The notes under the pieces: model-generated | The model's database searches: none | What the model saw: the letters and a program-made list of their open reading frames with translations, nothing else | What the model was told of the DNA's origin: nothing | In this document: piece after piece, positions 7,902-17,260 of the stretch | Layout: each line of letters begins with the position of its first letter | How positions within the stretch are numbered: the stretch's first letter is position 1 | Program-made: the position numbers and the translations under genes | NCBI RefSeq assembly: GCF_002287075.1 | Contig: NZ_NSKE01000005.1 | Span: 62,001 to 126,000 of the forward strand | DNA: 64,000 nt | Source: Fodinibius salipaludis | GTDB taxonomy: Bacteria; Bacteroidota; Rhodothermia; Balneolales; Balneolaceae | Direction: 5' to 3'

Positions 7902-10900
7902 ATGAAATTTGAGCAAATAACTGATCTGCTAAAAGATCGCATACTGATTCTGGACGGTGCTATGGGCACCATGATTCAGGATCACAACCTCACCGAAGAC
8001 GACTATCGTGGCGAACGCTTTTCCGATTTCGACAAAGCTGATGACCTCAAGGGTAATAACGATCTGCTGAGTATTACCCAGCCCGATATTATCAAAGATA
8101 TTCACCGCCAATTCCTTTCAGCGGGATCCGATATCATTGAAACGAACACATTCAACAGCACTTCTATTTCGCAGGCCGATTATGAGATGCAAAACTTGGC
8201 CTACGAACTTAATGTAGCCGCTGCCCAAAATGCGCGCGAAGTAGCTAATGAATTTACGGATAAAAATCCCGATAAGCCCCGCTTCGTGGCGGGCGCCATT
8301 GGTCCTACTAATAAAACGCTATCGCTGTCACCGGATGTAGAAGACCCCGGCTACCGCGCCATTACATTCGATCAATTAAAAGAAGCATATTCGGAACAGA
8401 TTCGCGGATTGGTCGACGGCGGTGCTGATATCCTGCTCGTTGAAACCATTTTTGATACGCTTAACGCCAAGGCTGCCATTTACGCCATACACAAGTATAT
8501 AGAAGAAACCGGCAACGAGATCCCTGTAATGATTTCAGGGACCATCGTAGACCAAAGCGGGCGAACCTTGTCCGGGCAAACGACCGAAGCATTCTGGATT
8601 TCGGTATCACACACTAAGAACTTGCTTAGTGTAGGCTTAAACTGTTCGCTCGGATCCAAGCAGATGCGTCCCTATATCGAAGAACTTGCTAACATTGCGG
8701 ACTGCCACACGAGTCTCTATCCGAATGCGGGACTGCCCGATGAGATGGGTGATTACAACGAGACACCCGAGTTTATGGCCGACCAGCTGCGGGACTATGC
8801 AGAATCAAATTTTGTAAACCTCGTAGGCGGATGTTGCGGCACCACTCCCGAACATATCGAAGCAATCGCTGAAGCAGCCAAAGAATGCGAGCCGCGAGAG
8901 ATCCCCGAGCAAAAACCGTATTTGCGATTAAGCGGACTGGAGCCGCTGGTTGTTCGTCCCGAAACCAATTTTGTAAATATCGGTGAGCGCACCAACGTGA
9001 TGGGATCGCGAAAATTCAAGCGACTCATCAAAAATGAAAAATATGAGGAAGCGCTCTCGGTAGCACGTCAACAGGTAGAAAATGGGGCGCAGATCATTGA
9101 TATCAACATGGATGAGGGCATGCTCGAATCCGAAGAAGTGATGGTCGATTTTCTGCAGCTTATAGCCGCCGAGCCGGATATTTCGCGCGTCCCCATAATG
9201 ATCGATTCCTCGAAATGGTCGGTACTTAAAGCGGGCCTTAAAGCCGCCCAGGGAAAATGTGTTGTAAACTCTATTTCGCTCAAAGAAGGGGAAGAAGAAT
9301 TCAAGGAACATGCCCGCGAAATTCTCAACTTTGGTGGTGCTGTGGTTGTCATGGGCTTCGACGAAAAAGGACAGGCCGACAACTACGAGCGACGTATTGA
9401 AATAGCTGAACGAGCCTATAACATCCTTACGAAAGAAGTTGGCTTTGCGCCCCAAGATATCATTTTGGATCCCAATATTCTGACGGTAGCGACTGGTATC
9501 GAAGAACATAATAACTACGGCGTAGATTTTATCAAAGCTACTGAATGGATTAAAGAGAACCTTCCGCTGGCAAAAGTGAGTGGCGGACTCAGCAATATTT
9601 CGTTCTCTTTCCGCGGTAATAATAAAGTCCGTGAGGCGATGCATTCGGTCTTCCTGTATCATGCTATCAAAGCGGGACTCGATATGGCTATTGTCAATGC
9701 CGGTCAGCTCGAAATCTATGAGGAGATTCCCGATAAACTGCGTGAACTCGTTGAGGATGTCATCCTAAACCGCCGTGATGACGCCACCGAACGACTGGTG
9801 GATTATGCCGAGGAGATAAAGGATGATAAGACTGAAACAAAAGAAAAAACGCAGGAATGGCGTACTAAATCCGTCGAAAAACGCATTGAACACGCACTGG
9901 TCAAAGGCATTGTTGATCATATTGTGGATGATGTGGAGGAAGCCCGGCAAAAATTCGATCAACCTATCGAAGTAATTGAGGGTCCGATGATGTCCGGAAT
10001 GGATGTGGTCGGTGATCTTTTTGGATCGGGCAAGATGTTTCTTCCACAGGTGGTGAAAAGTGCCCGAGTGATGAAAAAAGGGGTAGCCCATCTCATCCCC
10101 TATATTGAAAAAGAAAAAGAGAAGAATCAAAACAGTGAGCCCAAAGCCAAGGTACTCCTGGCAACCGTTAAAGGTGATGTCCACGATATCGGGAAAAATA
10201 TCGTTTCGGTCGTACTGCGCTGTAACAACTTTGACGTGATCGATCTCGGAGTTATGGTTCCGGCTGATAAAATCCTCGAAGAAGCCCAAAAGAACAACGT
10301 TGATATTATCGGGCTAAGCGGACTCATTACACCTTCGCTGGATGAGATGGTGCACGTGGCCAAAGAGCTGGAGCGCGAAGACTTCAAACAGCCATTAATG
10401 ATTGGAGGGGCTACGACCTCACGCACACATACAGCAGTCAAGATTGAGCCAAATTACGATCAGCCCGTGATACATGTGCTCGACGCCTCGCGAAGTGTAT
10501 CCGTCACGGGAAACCTGGTATCTAAAACGCTGCATGATGAGTTCGTTAAGAAAATAAAAAATGATTACGTGAAGTTGCGTGAACGGCACGAGGGACGTTC
10601 CAGCCGCAAGACCTACTTGCCGATTGAAGAAGCACGTAATAATGCTACCGAAATTGACTGGAGCCCGACTGATATTGTCAAACCGAACGAATTGGGAACC
10701 AAAGTTTTCGACAACTATCCGCTGGAAGAAATCCGAAATTACATTGACTGGGGACCGTTTTTTATTGCCTGGCAGATGAAGGGCAAGTTTCCGGATATCC
10801 TGGAAGACGAAAAATATGGCGAAGAGGCACGGAAATTATATGATGATGCCAACGAGCTGTTGGACAAAATTATCGATCAGAAATTGCTTAAAGCCCGTGC

Positions 10901-11597
10901 AGTTTTAGGACTGTATCCTGCCAACTCGGTGGGGGATGATGTAGAACTGTATACCGATGATAATCGCGAAGAAGTACTCACTACTTTTCACATGCTGCGT
11001 CAACAGGCCCAAAAACGACGAGGCCAACCCAATAAGGCACTATCAGATTTTGTAGCTCCCAAAGCATCAGGCATTAAAGATTATATGGGCGGCTTTGCCG
11101 TGACGGCCGGAATTGGTGCCCCAGAGCTGGTCAAAAAGTTCGAGGATGATCACGATGATTACAACGCTATTCTTACCAAAGCACTGGCCGACCGGCTGGC
11201 AGAGGCTTTCACCGAACTGTTGCACGAGAAAGTGCGCAAGAAAATCTGGGGATATGCTCCGAATGAAACGTACAGCAATAAATCACTGATCCGCGAGCAG
11301 TACGATGGTATTCGTCCCGCACCGGGTTACCCCGCACAGCCCGACCATACCGAAAAGCGCATTCTTTTTGATCTGCTTGATGTGGAGGATAAAGCAGGAA
11401 TTACACTGACGGAATCTTTTGCCATGCATCCGGCCGCTTCAGTTAGCGGATTGTATTTTGCACATCCCGAATCTGATTATTTTAATGTGGGCAATCTTGA
11501 GAAAGATCAGATCGAGGACTATGCCAAACGTAAAAGCATGAACGTCGAAGAAGTTGAACGCTGGTTGGGACCGAACCTGAATTATGATCCAGAGTAA
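7902..11597 (+). CDS. metH: cobalamin-dependent methionine synthase
   Basis: A full-length B12-dependent methionine synthase of 1231 aa from the ATG at 7902. A GTG lies in frame at 7857 but sits in the leader stem. Domains in order: homocysteine-binding barrel ([12 protein letters not shown] near the start; zinc ligands C248, C311 and C312); pterin-binding barrel from about 350 ([17 protein letters not shown]); cobalamin-binding Rossmann domain with the cobalt-ligand motif DVHDIGKN near residue 759; and the reactivation domain with the AdoMet-binding [12 protein letters not shown] near 1138. The usual cysteine in PACPDH is glutamine here. The last 75 codons are repeated downstream at 12280-12512 at about 80% nucleotide identity, so the present 3' end may have been acquired by recombination. 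Confidence 0.97.
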   Translation: MKFEQITDLLKDRILILDGAMGTMIQDHNLTEDDYRGERFSDFDKADDLKGNNDLLSITQPDIIKDIHRQFLSAGSDIIETNTFNSTSISQADYEMQNLAYELNVAAAQNAREVANEFTDKNPDKPRFVAGAIGPTNKTLSLSPDVEDPGYRAITFDQLKEAYSEQIRGLVDGGADILLVETIFDTLNAKAAIYAIHKYIEETGNEIPVMISGTIVDQSGRTLSGQTTEAFWISVSHTKNLLSVGLNCSLGSKQMRPYIEELANIADCHTSLYPNAGLPDEMGDYNETPEFMADQLRDYAESNFVNLVGGCCGTTPEHIEAIAEAAKECEPREIPEQKPYLRLSGLEPLVVRPETNFVNIGERTNVMGSRKFKRLIKNEKYEEALSVARQQVENGAQIIDINMDEGMLESEEVMVDFLQLIAAEPDISRVPIMIDSSKWSVLKAGLKAAQGKCVVNSISLKEGEEEFKEHAREILNFGGAVVVMGFDEKGQADNYERRIEIAERAYNILTKEVGFAPQDIILDPNILTVATGIEEHNNYGVDFIKATEWIKENLPLAKVSGGLSNISFSFRGNNKVREAMHSVFLYHAIKAGLDMAIVNAGQLEIYEEIPDKLRELVEDVILNRRDDATERLVDYAEEIKDDKTETKEKTQEWRTKSVEKRIEHALVKGIVDHIVDDVEEARQKFDQPIEVIEGPMMSGMDVVGDLFGSGKMFLPQVVKSARVMKKGVAHLIPYIEKEKEKNQNSEPKAKVLLATVKGDVHDIGKNIVSVVLRCNNFDVIDLGVMVPADKILEEAQKNNVDIIGLSGLITPSLDEMVHVAKELEREDFKQPLMIGGATTSRTHTAVKIEPNYDQPVIHVLDASRSVSVTGNLVSKTLHDEFVKKIKNDYVKLRERHEGRSSRKTYLPIEEARNNATEIDWSPTDIVKPNELGTKVFDNYPLEEIRNYIDWGPFFIAWQMKGKFPDILEDEKYGEEARKLYDDANELLDKIIDQKLLKARAVLGLYPANSVGDDVELYTDDNREEVLTTFHMLRQQAQKRRGQPNKALSDFVAPKASGIKDYMGGFAVTAGIGAPELVKKFEDDHDDYNAILTKALADRLAEAFTELLHEKVRKKIWGYAPNETYSNKSLIREQYDGIRPAPGYPAQPDHTEKRILFDLLDVEDKAGITLTESFAMHPAASVSGLYFAHPESDYFNVGNLEKDQIEDYAKRKSMNVEEVERWLGPNLNYDPE

Positions 11598-11664
11598 CAG
11601 AAATTGATAAAGAATTACTAAACTTTGGAAGCTTGATAAAGCTTTATAAAGAATAATATAAGTT

Positions 11665-12171
11665 TTATTCTATTTCCAACTGGCGGATATTATCCCTGCC
11701 TACCATATTCATCACTTCTTTCATATTATTAACATTCACCTTGTTGGATTGCACATAATCAACAGGTAAAATGGCTACTCGAAAAACCTGATCCTGTGTG
11801 TATTCATCTCCAACGGTACTCAGATCGGTATCACCGGTTAAAAACAGCTTCACATCCGCAAGCGTATGATCAAATGCATACTGCAATTCACCATCGTCAA
11901 AAAATACCGAGGCGGGCAATGGCTGCCATACATCATTGCCGGTATTTTGATCTACTTCCCAAATCAGGTACACCATAACAATGTCAGTGGATAAAACCTC
12001 AATATCAGGAAATTCAGAAAATACCGTATAATTATTCGATTCATTGAAGCTGGCTTCTACCTCATAGGCCTGCCCCACGGGTCCCGGTGGGCCCTGCGGT
12101 CCGGCCGGGCCTTGTTCGCCTTGGCATGAAACTATAATTATAACTGCCAACATCAGACTGAATTTCTTCAT
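11665..12171 (-). CDS. lipoprotein with short collagen-like segment
   Basis: A 168-aa predicted lipoprotein. The signal peptide ends in a lipobox (IIIVSCQGEQ, acylated Cys at about 16), followed at once by five Gly-X-Y triplets (GEQGPAGPQGPPGPVG), a short collagen-like stretch often seen after the lipid anchor in Bacteroidota lipoproteins. The remaining part is a small beta-rich domain of unknown function (MVYLIWEVD, DVWQPLPASVFFDDG). The start is supported by a strong AAGGAG about 9 bases upstream on the minus strand. It lies between metH and the stranded second copy of the metH 3' end, in the opposite direction, and so is the only gene carried by the apparent insertion. Confidence 0.75.
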   Translation of the reverse strand: MKKFSLMLAVIIIVSCQGEQGPAGPQGPPGPVGQAYEVEASFNESNNYTVFSEFPDIEVLSTDIVMVYLIWEVDQNTGNDVWQPLPASVFFDDGELQYAFDHTLADVKLFLTGDTDLSTVGDEYTQDQVFRVAILPVDYVQSNKVNVNNMKEVMNMVGRDNIRQLEIE

Positions 12172-12279
12172 AGTACTTCTCCTTATTAGGTGAAAATGGA
12201 AACTATATCTTCTGAAGCTTAACGCTCAGTTGTAATGTAATATTTGCTGAGAAATACACATTCACATGGACATGTGATT

Positions 12280-12512
12280 TTTTTGATCTGCTGGATGTGG
12301 AGAATACAACGGGCATTACCCTGCCCGAATCGTTTGCGATGCATCCGGCAGCTTCGGTAAGTGGGCCCTATTTTGCCCATCCTGAATCGGACTATTTTAA
12401 TGTGGGTAACTTTGAAAAAGATCAAATCGAGGATTATGCCAAACGTAAAGATATGAGCGTTAGCGAAGTTGAGCGGTGGTTGGGTCCCAATCTGAATTAC
12501 GAACCGGAATAA
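12280..12512 (+). pseudogene. stranded 3' end of metH (last 75 codons)
   Basis: This stretch aligns without gaps to the last 233 bases of metH (11365-11597), offset by exactly 915. By hand count 65 of 75 residues are identical, with 46 nucleotide differences over 228, mostly in third positions. The reading frame and stop are intact, but the rest of methionine synthase is missing, and homology begins abruptly at a T run near 12280. It is in the same orientation as metH. A hairpin terminator follows at 12520-12546. The synonymous bias says it was selected as coding sequence until recently. A fragment this short contains only the end of the AdoMet reactivation domain and is unlikely to act alone. 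Confidence 0.85.
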
Positions 12513-12519
12513 CATCAAG

Positions 12520-12546
12520 CCTGAAAGATCACAGAGGTCTTTCAGG
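12520..12546 (+). terminator. hairpin terminator after the metH fragment
   Basis: Arms CCTGAAAGA (12520-12528) and TCTTTCAGG (12538-12546) with a 9-base loop, then TTTG. It lies 8 bases after the stop of the metH fragment. No comparable terminator follows the intact metH, which suggests that this is the original metH terminator. Confidence 0.55.
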
Positions 12547-12578
12547 TTTGAGGAGGCTAACTTCACGCTATATTACAA

Positions 12579-13895
12579 TCATTCACTATCAATGTTATTT
12601 ATTGCGCTTCTTATCAGTCCATATCCTAACAAGCCACTTATCAATGAGCCCGATATAATACCAACCTTTGCATACTCTAAAAATACTGGCGACTCAAAAG
12701 AAAGTCCGCCTATGAAAAGCGACATAGTGAATCCTACGCCACTTAAACACGCAAGACCGTACACAATTTTCCATGTCCCTTTTTGCTCAGGAAATGTACT
12801 GAGCCCAACAACCTTCATTAAGAAAGCTGCCGAAAATATTCCTATCTGTTTCCCAACAAAAAGTCCAAGTAAAATACCCCATGTCAATGTTGACGAAAAA
12901 GCTTCTACAATTAATTGGCTATCGAAAGCCACCCCTGCATTAGCAAAAGCAAAAACAGGAATAATTCCATAAGCTACCCATGGATGCAAATGATGTTCAA
13001 GTCTGTGCAAAGGAGATTCCGACTCTGAAACTACATCATCCATATAATTCAATGCCGTCTCACGAGCTTCTCCCTGATCATTTTTCAAAGCATGCTTGAA
13101 AAGGCTTACTGCACCTTCGGCTTTTTCAAGCAAACTATTAAGACTTGTGTTGCGAGTTGCAGGAATTATAAGTCCAAGAACAACTCCAGCAATCGTGGCA
13201 TGTACTCCTGATTTTAGTACCGCCACCCACATTATAATACCCACTATCATATAAAATCCAATCCTCCTTACATTCATCAGATTAAAAATAAGAAGCACGA
13301 TAAAACACCCTGCCGCAACTGCCAAAGCTGTCATTTGGATACTTGCTGTATAAAAAAGTGCAATAGCCATTACCGCAATTAAATCATCAACTACTGCGAC
13401 CGCTGTTAGAAACACCTTTGCCCAGATGGGTACTTTAGACCCCAGTAGCGTAAGGATTCCAATGGCAAATGCAATATCAGTTGCAATTGCTATGGCCCAA
13501 CCCTGCGAGAATTCGGTTCCTGCATTTAACGCGATAAAGATGGCTCCGGGAACTAAGGCGCCGCCCAATGCTGCCACGATAGGAGTAAGTGCAAGTTTGA
13601 AATTAGACAGCTCACCATATTTTAGTTCTCTTTTTATTTCTAAACCAATTAGCAAAAAGAAAACAGCCATTAGCCCATCATTAATCCAAAGCAGCAATGG
13701 CTTTTCAATGTTGAGTGATGGAGTACCCACCGTGAGTGTTGATTGAAAGAAATTAAAATAGCTTTCACTCATAGGGCTGTTGGCAATGAGCAAGGCCAGA
13801 ACTGTAGTAATGAGTAACAAAATCCCAGATGAAGATTCTGTTTTAAAAAACTCTTGAATAGGCGTCAGTGGATTAAATGTTATTTTATTCTTCAT
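12579..13895 (-). CDS. nhaA: Na+/H+ antiporter NhaA
   Basis: A 438-aa inner-membrane antiporter that exports Na+ in exchange for protons. Family features are plain: IANSPMSESYFNFF near the start, LLLWINDGLMAVFFLLIGLE, the adjacent aspartates in TAVAVVDDLIAVMAIA (the Asp163/Asp164 pair of E. coli NhaA), and the C-terminal VGFTMSLFIGGLSF. The segment KHALKNDQGEARETALNYM around residues 270-290 is a cytoplasmic loop typical of the long version found in Bacteroidota. It fits a Na+-exposed lifestyle together with the NhaC-type gene at the right edge. It is transcribed toward the metH fragment. Confidence 0.95.
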   Translation of the reverse strand: MKNKITFNPLTPIQEFFKTESSSGILLLITTVLALLIANSPMSESYFNFFQSTLTVGTPSLNIEKPLLLWINDGLMAVFFLLIGLEIKRELKYGELSNFKLALTPIVAALGGALVPGAIFIALNAGTEFSQGWAIAIATDIAFAIGILTLLGSKVPIWAKVFLTAVAVVDDLIAVMAIALFYTASIQMTALAVAAGCFIVLLIFNLMNVRRIGFYMIVGIIMWVAVLKSGVHATIAGVVLGLIIPATRNTSLNSLLEKAEGAVSLFKHALKNDQGEARETALNYMDDVVSESESPLHRLEHHLHPWVAYGIIPVFAFANAGVAFDSQLIVEAFSSTLTWGILLGLFVGKQIGIFSAAFLMKVVGLSTFPEQKGTWKIVYGLACLSGVGFTMSLFIGGLSFESPVFLEYAKVGIISGSLISGLLGYGLIRSAINNIDSE

Positions 13896-14033
13896 TTCTG
13901 TTCAGATTTATAGGCATGTTATTTATTACCGCTTCTTTTGTTACCATTACCAAGATTTTCTTCACAAATAAATAAGGTTATATGGTAGAAAATGCTGCAA
14001 AAAATCGTGGTTTCATACAACTAAAAGAAGTAT

Positions 14034-16109
14034 TTATGCTTTTAATTTCCTTATAGCATCGGGACTTCCAATAATCGTAAGCTCATCTTCGGCTTCCAGC
14101 ACAGTATCACCGTGAGGAATAATTAAATCATCGTCTCTGTAGATGATAGCTACCAGGCAATCGCCCGGCAAATTAATTTCTCCGATCTTCTTTCCTTTTT
14201 GACGATTTAGGAATTCATTTTCAGAAACATGTAGATGGATAAAATGCTCATCACTTATAAGCACTTCTCTAAGCTGCTTTTCTGATTTTGCCTCGCGCCA
14301 CCGCTGCAGGAAACTGGGTTGGTTTACAATCTCAGCCAAGTGCCCAACAAGGCGCATATCAAGGCCATAAGCTTCTACAGGGGTAATGAGAAACATTAAT
14401 GCATGCTTCTCTTCATCAATATCGCTCGATAATTTATCAACCGAGCTATTTATTCTAAACCCAACCATCTCAGCGGTAGTAATAGCTTCATATCCTATCT
14501 GGCATATAACAACTCCCTTTCCAATATTATGAGTCTTGGTTTTGTATTGTTTCTGCAACTCATGTTTAATCTCATCCGTTCCTTTCTTTGTACGACCCGA
14601 AAATATCTCTGCAGTAATATCTGTGCATTCATCAAGCAACTTGTTGCTTTCACTGATATCTCTGATGACACTCCGAGCTACAACTTGTTCATAAGCTAAT
14701 TTATCTTCACCGTTTTTTTCATTCAGAATCGACATTAGCTCATATTCGAGTGCTTCGTATCTTTTACGACCAAGCCGCTCATGCACATGAAAAATAGCCC
14801 CTTGTCGCTCTATCTTTTCTCCGGCATAATAGAAGTACCAAACGATGCAGAGCACAATCATTATCCCCGTTAGAGATACAGGCATCAGCCCCATTTCTGC
14901 AATGAGCCACACAGGGATTAACATACCAGCTATCTGCACCCATGGATACAGCGGAGATCGAAATCCGGGGGAATATGCCTCAATCTTGCTTTCGCGCATT
15001 ACCACAACTGCAAGGCTCATTAAGCCAAAAAGAATCAATTGAAATGCACTTGCCAGCTTTGCTACCGCTTCTACATCAAAAACTAATAGAACAACCGCCA
15101 TCAAAATTATCGTTACTGTAATTGCAAACGAGGGCGTCCCAGTTTTTCCTAATTTTGAAAATCTGGGACTAATTAACTCATCCCTCGACATTGCAAATGG
15201 GTATCTGGAAGCCGACATAATTCCGGCATTTCCGGTTGATGCGAAAGCAGCAACAGCTGCAACAACAACTGCTGTGACGCCCCATGAACCTGGCAACCAC
15301 GACAAAAACTTTTTACCCGCATCAGCAACGGGAGTAAGACTCGCATAAAATTCTTCAGGATTAAGAACGTTTAACATGATATAAACCCCCAGTACGTAAA
15401 TGATAGCAGCGGTAAAAAGCGACAATATCATGCTCAACGGAATATTTCTATCTGGATTTTTAACCTCCTCAGCAACACTTGTTACCTTTGTAAGGCCGGC
15501 GTATGAAACAATTACAAGTCCAATGGTATAGGTAAAACCATGGAGCCCATTCCGGAAAAAGTCCGAATATTCACTATAGGTGCTCTTGGCTTCTGATCCC
15601 CAAACAACCGATAAACCCTGAATAATAAATACGGTCATGATTCCCAGAAGCGTGGCTACGAGGATACGCTGCAATAACGTTGTCTCTTTGGCTCCATATA
15701 TATTAAGTACCCCAAATATTACTGTGAGAATAAGAGCTAACTGAGTAATTGGTACATTCACATAAAGCGACAGATAGGCCCCCATACCAATTAATGCGAA
15801 GGCGCTCTTAAAAATCAGAGCAAACCAGGAACCAAGTCCTCCCACAGTACCTATCATTGGTCCTAAGCTGCGATCTAAAAAATAATAGGTCCCTCCTGCC
15901 TTAGGCATAGCAGTTGACAATTCTGCCACGCTCAACATCGAAGGTATCATTAACAAACCAGACGCAAGATAGGCTAAATAAACAGATGCCCCGGTTTCAG
16001 CAGCTGCAATTCCCGGCAGCAGAAAGAAACCCGAACTAAACATGGCCCCCGTACTAATTGCATAGACATCAAATAGGCCTAACTCCTTATTAAGTTTTCT
16101 TTTTTTCAT
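14034..16109 (-). CDS. APC-family amino-acid permease with EIIA-like and TrkA-C tails
   Basis: A 691-aa protein of three parts. Residues 1-430 are an APC-superfamily transporter with about 12 spans (LGLFDVYAISTGAMFSSGFF; EEVKNPDRNIP). Residues about 455-620 match the PTS EIIA type 2 fold (ALMFLITPVEAYGLDMRLVG; LQRWREAKSEKQLREVL). Residues about 622-691 are a TrkA-C/RCK-C domain (GKKIGEINLPGDCLVAIIYR; DELTIIGSPDAIRKL). In true EIIA the phosphorylated histidine follows IAIP; here the aligned stretch is VVIC followed by Q537, so phosphotransfer is not expected. The tail is more likely a ligand- or nucleotide-sensing regulator of transport. The substrate is unknown. A 15-bp perfect inverted repeat lies about 230 bases upstream. 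Confidence 0.88.
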   Translation of the reverse strand: MKKRKLNKELGLFDVYAISTGAMFSSGFFLLPGIAAAETGASVYLAYLASGLLMIPSMLSVAELSTAMPKAGGTYYFLDRSLGPMIGTVGGLGSWFALIFKSAFALIGMGAYLSLYVNVPITQLALILTVIFGVLNIYGAKETTLLQRILVATLLGIMTVFIIQGLSVVWGSEAKSTYSEYSDFFRNGLHGFTYTIGLVIVSYAGLTKVTSVAEEVKNPDRNIPLSMILSLFTAAIIYVLGVYIMLNVLNPEEFYASLTPVADAGKKFLSWLPGSWGVTAVVVAAVAAFASTGNAGIMSASRYPFAMSRDELISPRFSKLGKTGTPSFAITVTIILMAVVLLVFDVEAVAKLASAFQLILFGLMSLAVVVMRESKIEAYSPGFRSPLYPWVQIAGMLIPVWLIAEMGLMPVSLTGIMIVLCIVWYFYYAGEKIERQGAIFHVHERLGRKRYEALEYELMSILNEKNGEDKLAYEQVVARSVIRDISESNKLLDECTDITAEIFSGRTKKGTDEIKHELQKQYKTKTHNIGKGVVICQIGYEAITTAEMVGFRINSSVDKLSSDIDEEKHALMFLITPVEAYGLDMRLVGHLAEIVNQPSFLQRWREAKSEKQLREVLISDEHFIHLHVSENEFLNRQKGKKIGEINLPGDCLVAIIYRDDDLIIPHGDTVLEAEDELTIIGSPDAIRKLKA

Positions 16110-16751
16110 CTTATTCTGAGCTTATTTCATTTATTACGACTTTTACTCCCTATTCTTCGAATTAGTTCTGTAATACTACACTTGTATTTTGTCTCTTTAA
16201 TGGTGCGATTTCCCATCCCTATAACATGATACAGGCACAAAACCATGCATTAAAAGGTATGCTTAACCAAGAATTAAAAATCAGTATTACCACTAACCAA
16301 TTTGATGTTACTAGCTTCTACCACACTTGCTTAAGAATTCTTTACAAGTACTTTACTTGTAAAGAATTGACATGGCAAATAGTCGCAAAGCCAGTACGGA
16401 TTAATTCAGTGGTGATATGCGTTCAAGAAAATAATTTGGATGATAACTTCTTGTAGTGTTGGCAACTATAAGAGTTATGCACTGATGACATTTCGCAATC
16501 CAAACCGAAAAAAGAGAGGATATAAAACAAACTGTATTAAGCAAGGTTTTGGTATACATAGCCAGGGGCTGTTAATATTTCAATTGCAGTTTAGCTAATC
16601 AGGGGCAAACCTTACTTATGAAATCAACCAATCAAGTTGGTTGGCGTCCATAAACAGACACCCCTTATTTTTATCAGATCTAAATAACGTATAAATTATA
16701 AGTCTTGCAACTTTTTTGAGCACAAAATGAAAAAAATCGTTCGTCCATTTT
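16110..16751. other. gene-free stretch upstream of the permease
   Basis: No convincing gene was found here. A 76-codon frame at 16226-16456 runs straight through an inverted repeat, has no recognisable domain, and looks random. The stretch holds the 15-bp inverted repeat (16336-16368) and a 6-bp imperfect hairpin AACCAA/TTGGTT near 16626-16642. It lies next to two gene remnants and is probably decayed sequence plus the permease promoter region. Confidence 0.5.
16336..16368. repeat. perfect 15-bp inverted repeat, 3-base spacer
   Basis: Arms AATTCTTTACAAGTA (16336-16350) and TACTTGTAAAGAATT (16354-16368) are exact reverse complements around CTT. No T run follows on either strand, so it is not a typical terminator. 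It could be an operator for the permease gene (start at 16109) or a relic of a mobile end. Confidence 0.6.
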
Positions 16752-17001
16752 TTATATTCGTTTTACGAAATGGGAAAGGTTTCCAACTAAAATTACGATT
16801 ACACTACCAACCACTGTATATAACGGCCATGCAATAACCAGCGGTTCTCCCGGCAGCAGGTTATGAATAGGACCTTCAACCATAAACACCAGCGAGACCA
16901 ATCCCACAAAAAACCAATCATTGCATCGGTCTTGTCGGGTTCTGTGAAAAAGCATTAGCTGTAAAACACAGCAATGCGATAGATAATAGTATATATCTCA
17001 T
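16752..17001 (-). pseudogene. scar joining a signal peptide to the tail of an SSS symporter
   Basis: Two unrelated pieces are joined. From the ATG at 17001 the minus strand encodes a clean signal peptide, MRYILLSIALLCFTANAFSQ, then a few codons and a stop. From about 16945 down to 16752 the DNA matches the C-terminus of the symporter at 22037-23572: PDKTDAMIG, then after a one-base deletion in a T run near 16907, FMVEGPIH, LPGEPLVIAWPLYTVVGS and a final VGNLSHFVKRI. The symporter part is thus out of frame with the signal peptide and frameshifted within itself. I read this as a deletion that fused the start of a secreted-protein gene to the end of a downstream symporter gene. Upstream, an AGGAGG at 17069-17074 precedes an ATG that stops after two codons, perhaps another remnant. 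Confidence 0.8.
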
Positions 17002-17212
17002 TAATTTATTTGTCTCTAGAATTGAAATTCTCGATTGATTAATAGTTGTGCCTTTTTATTCCATTTAACCTCCTCTTGATTTCCTTTAAATTGAAAAATA
17101 AACGATAATTTTAAGTGCACAAGAATCACAAAAGAAGTGAATGTTGCAAAATCCCAATATTTGTAATAGAGGTTAGTTTAACCACCAAACCATCATTTTT
17201 TACAAATAAAAA

Positions 17213-17240
17213 AAGCCCACAAGCTTTCACCTGTGGGCTT
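17213..17240 (-). terminator. rho-independent terminator of the SusC-SusD chimera
   Basis: Stem AAGCCCACA (17213-17221) with TGTGGGCTT (17232-17240), followed on the minus strand by a T-rich run. It lies 20 bases after the stop of the chimeric gene, so the truncated gene still has its downstream terminator. Confidence 0.8.
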
Positions 17241-17260
17241 AAAGTCTGCTAAAGCAAAAT

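Noticed and set aside
16226-16456. 76-codon plus-strand frame as a small gene
   Set aside because: It runs through a perfect inverted repeat, has no recognisable motif and no ribosome site, and lies in decayed sequence.
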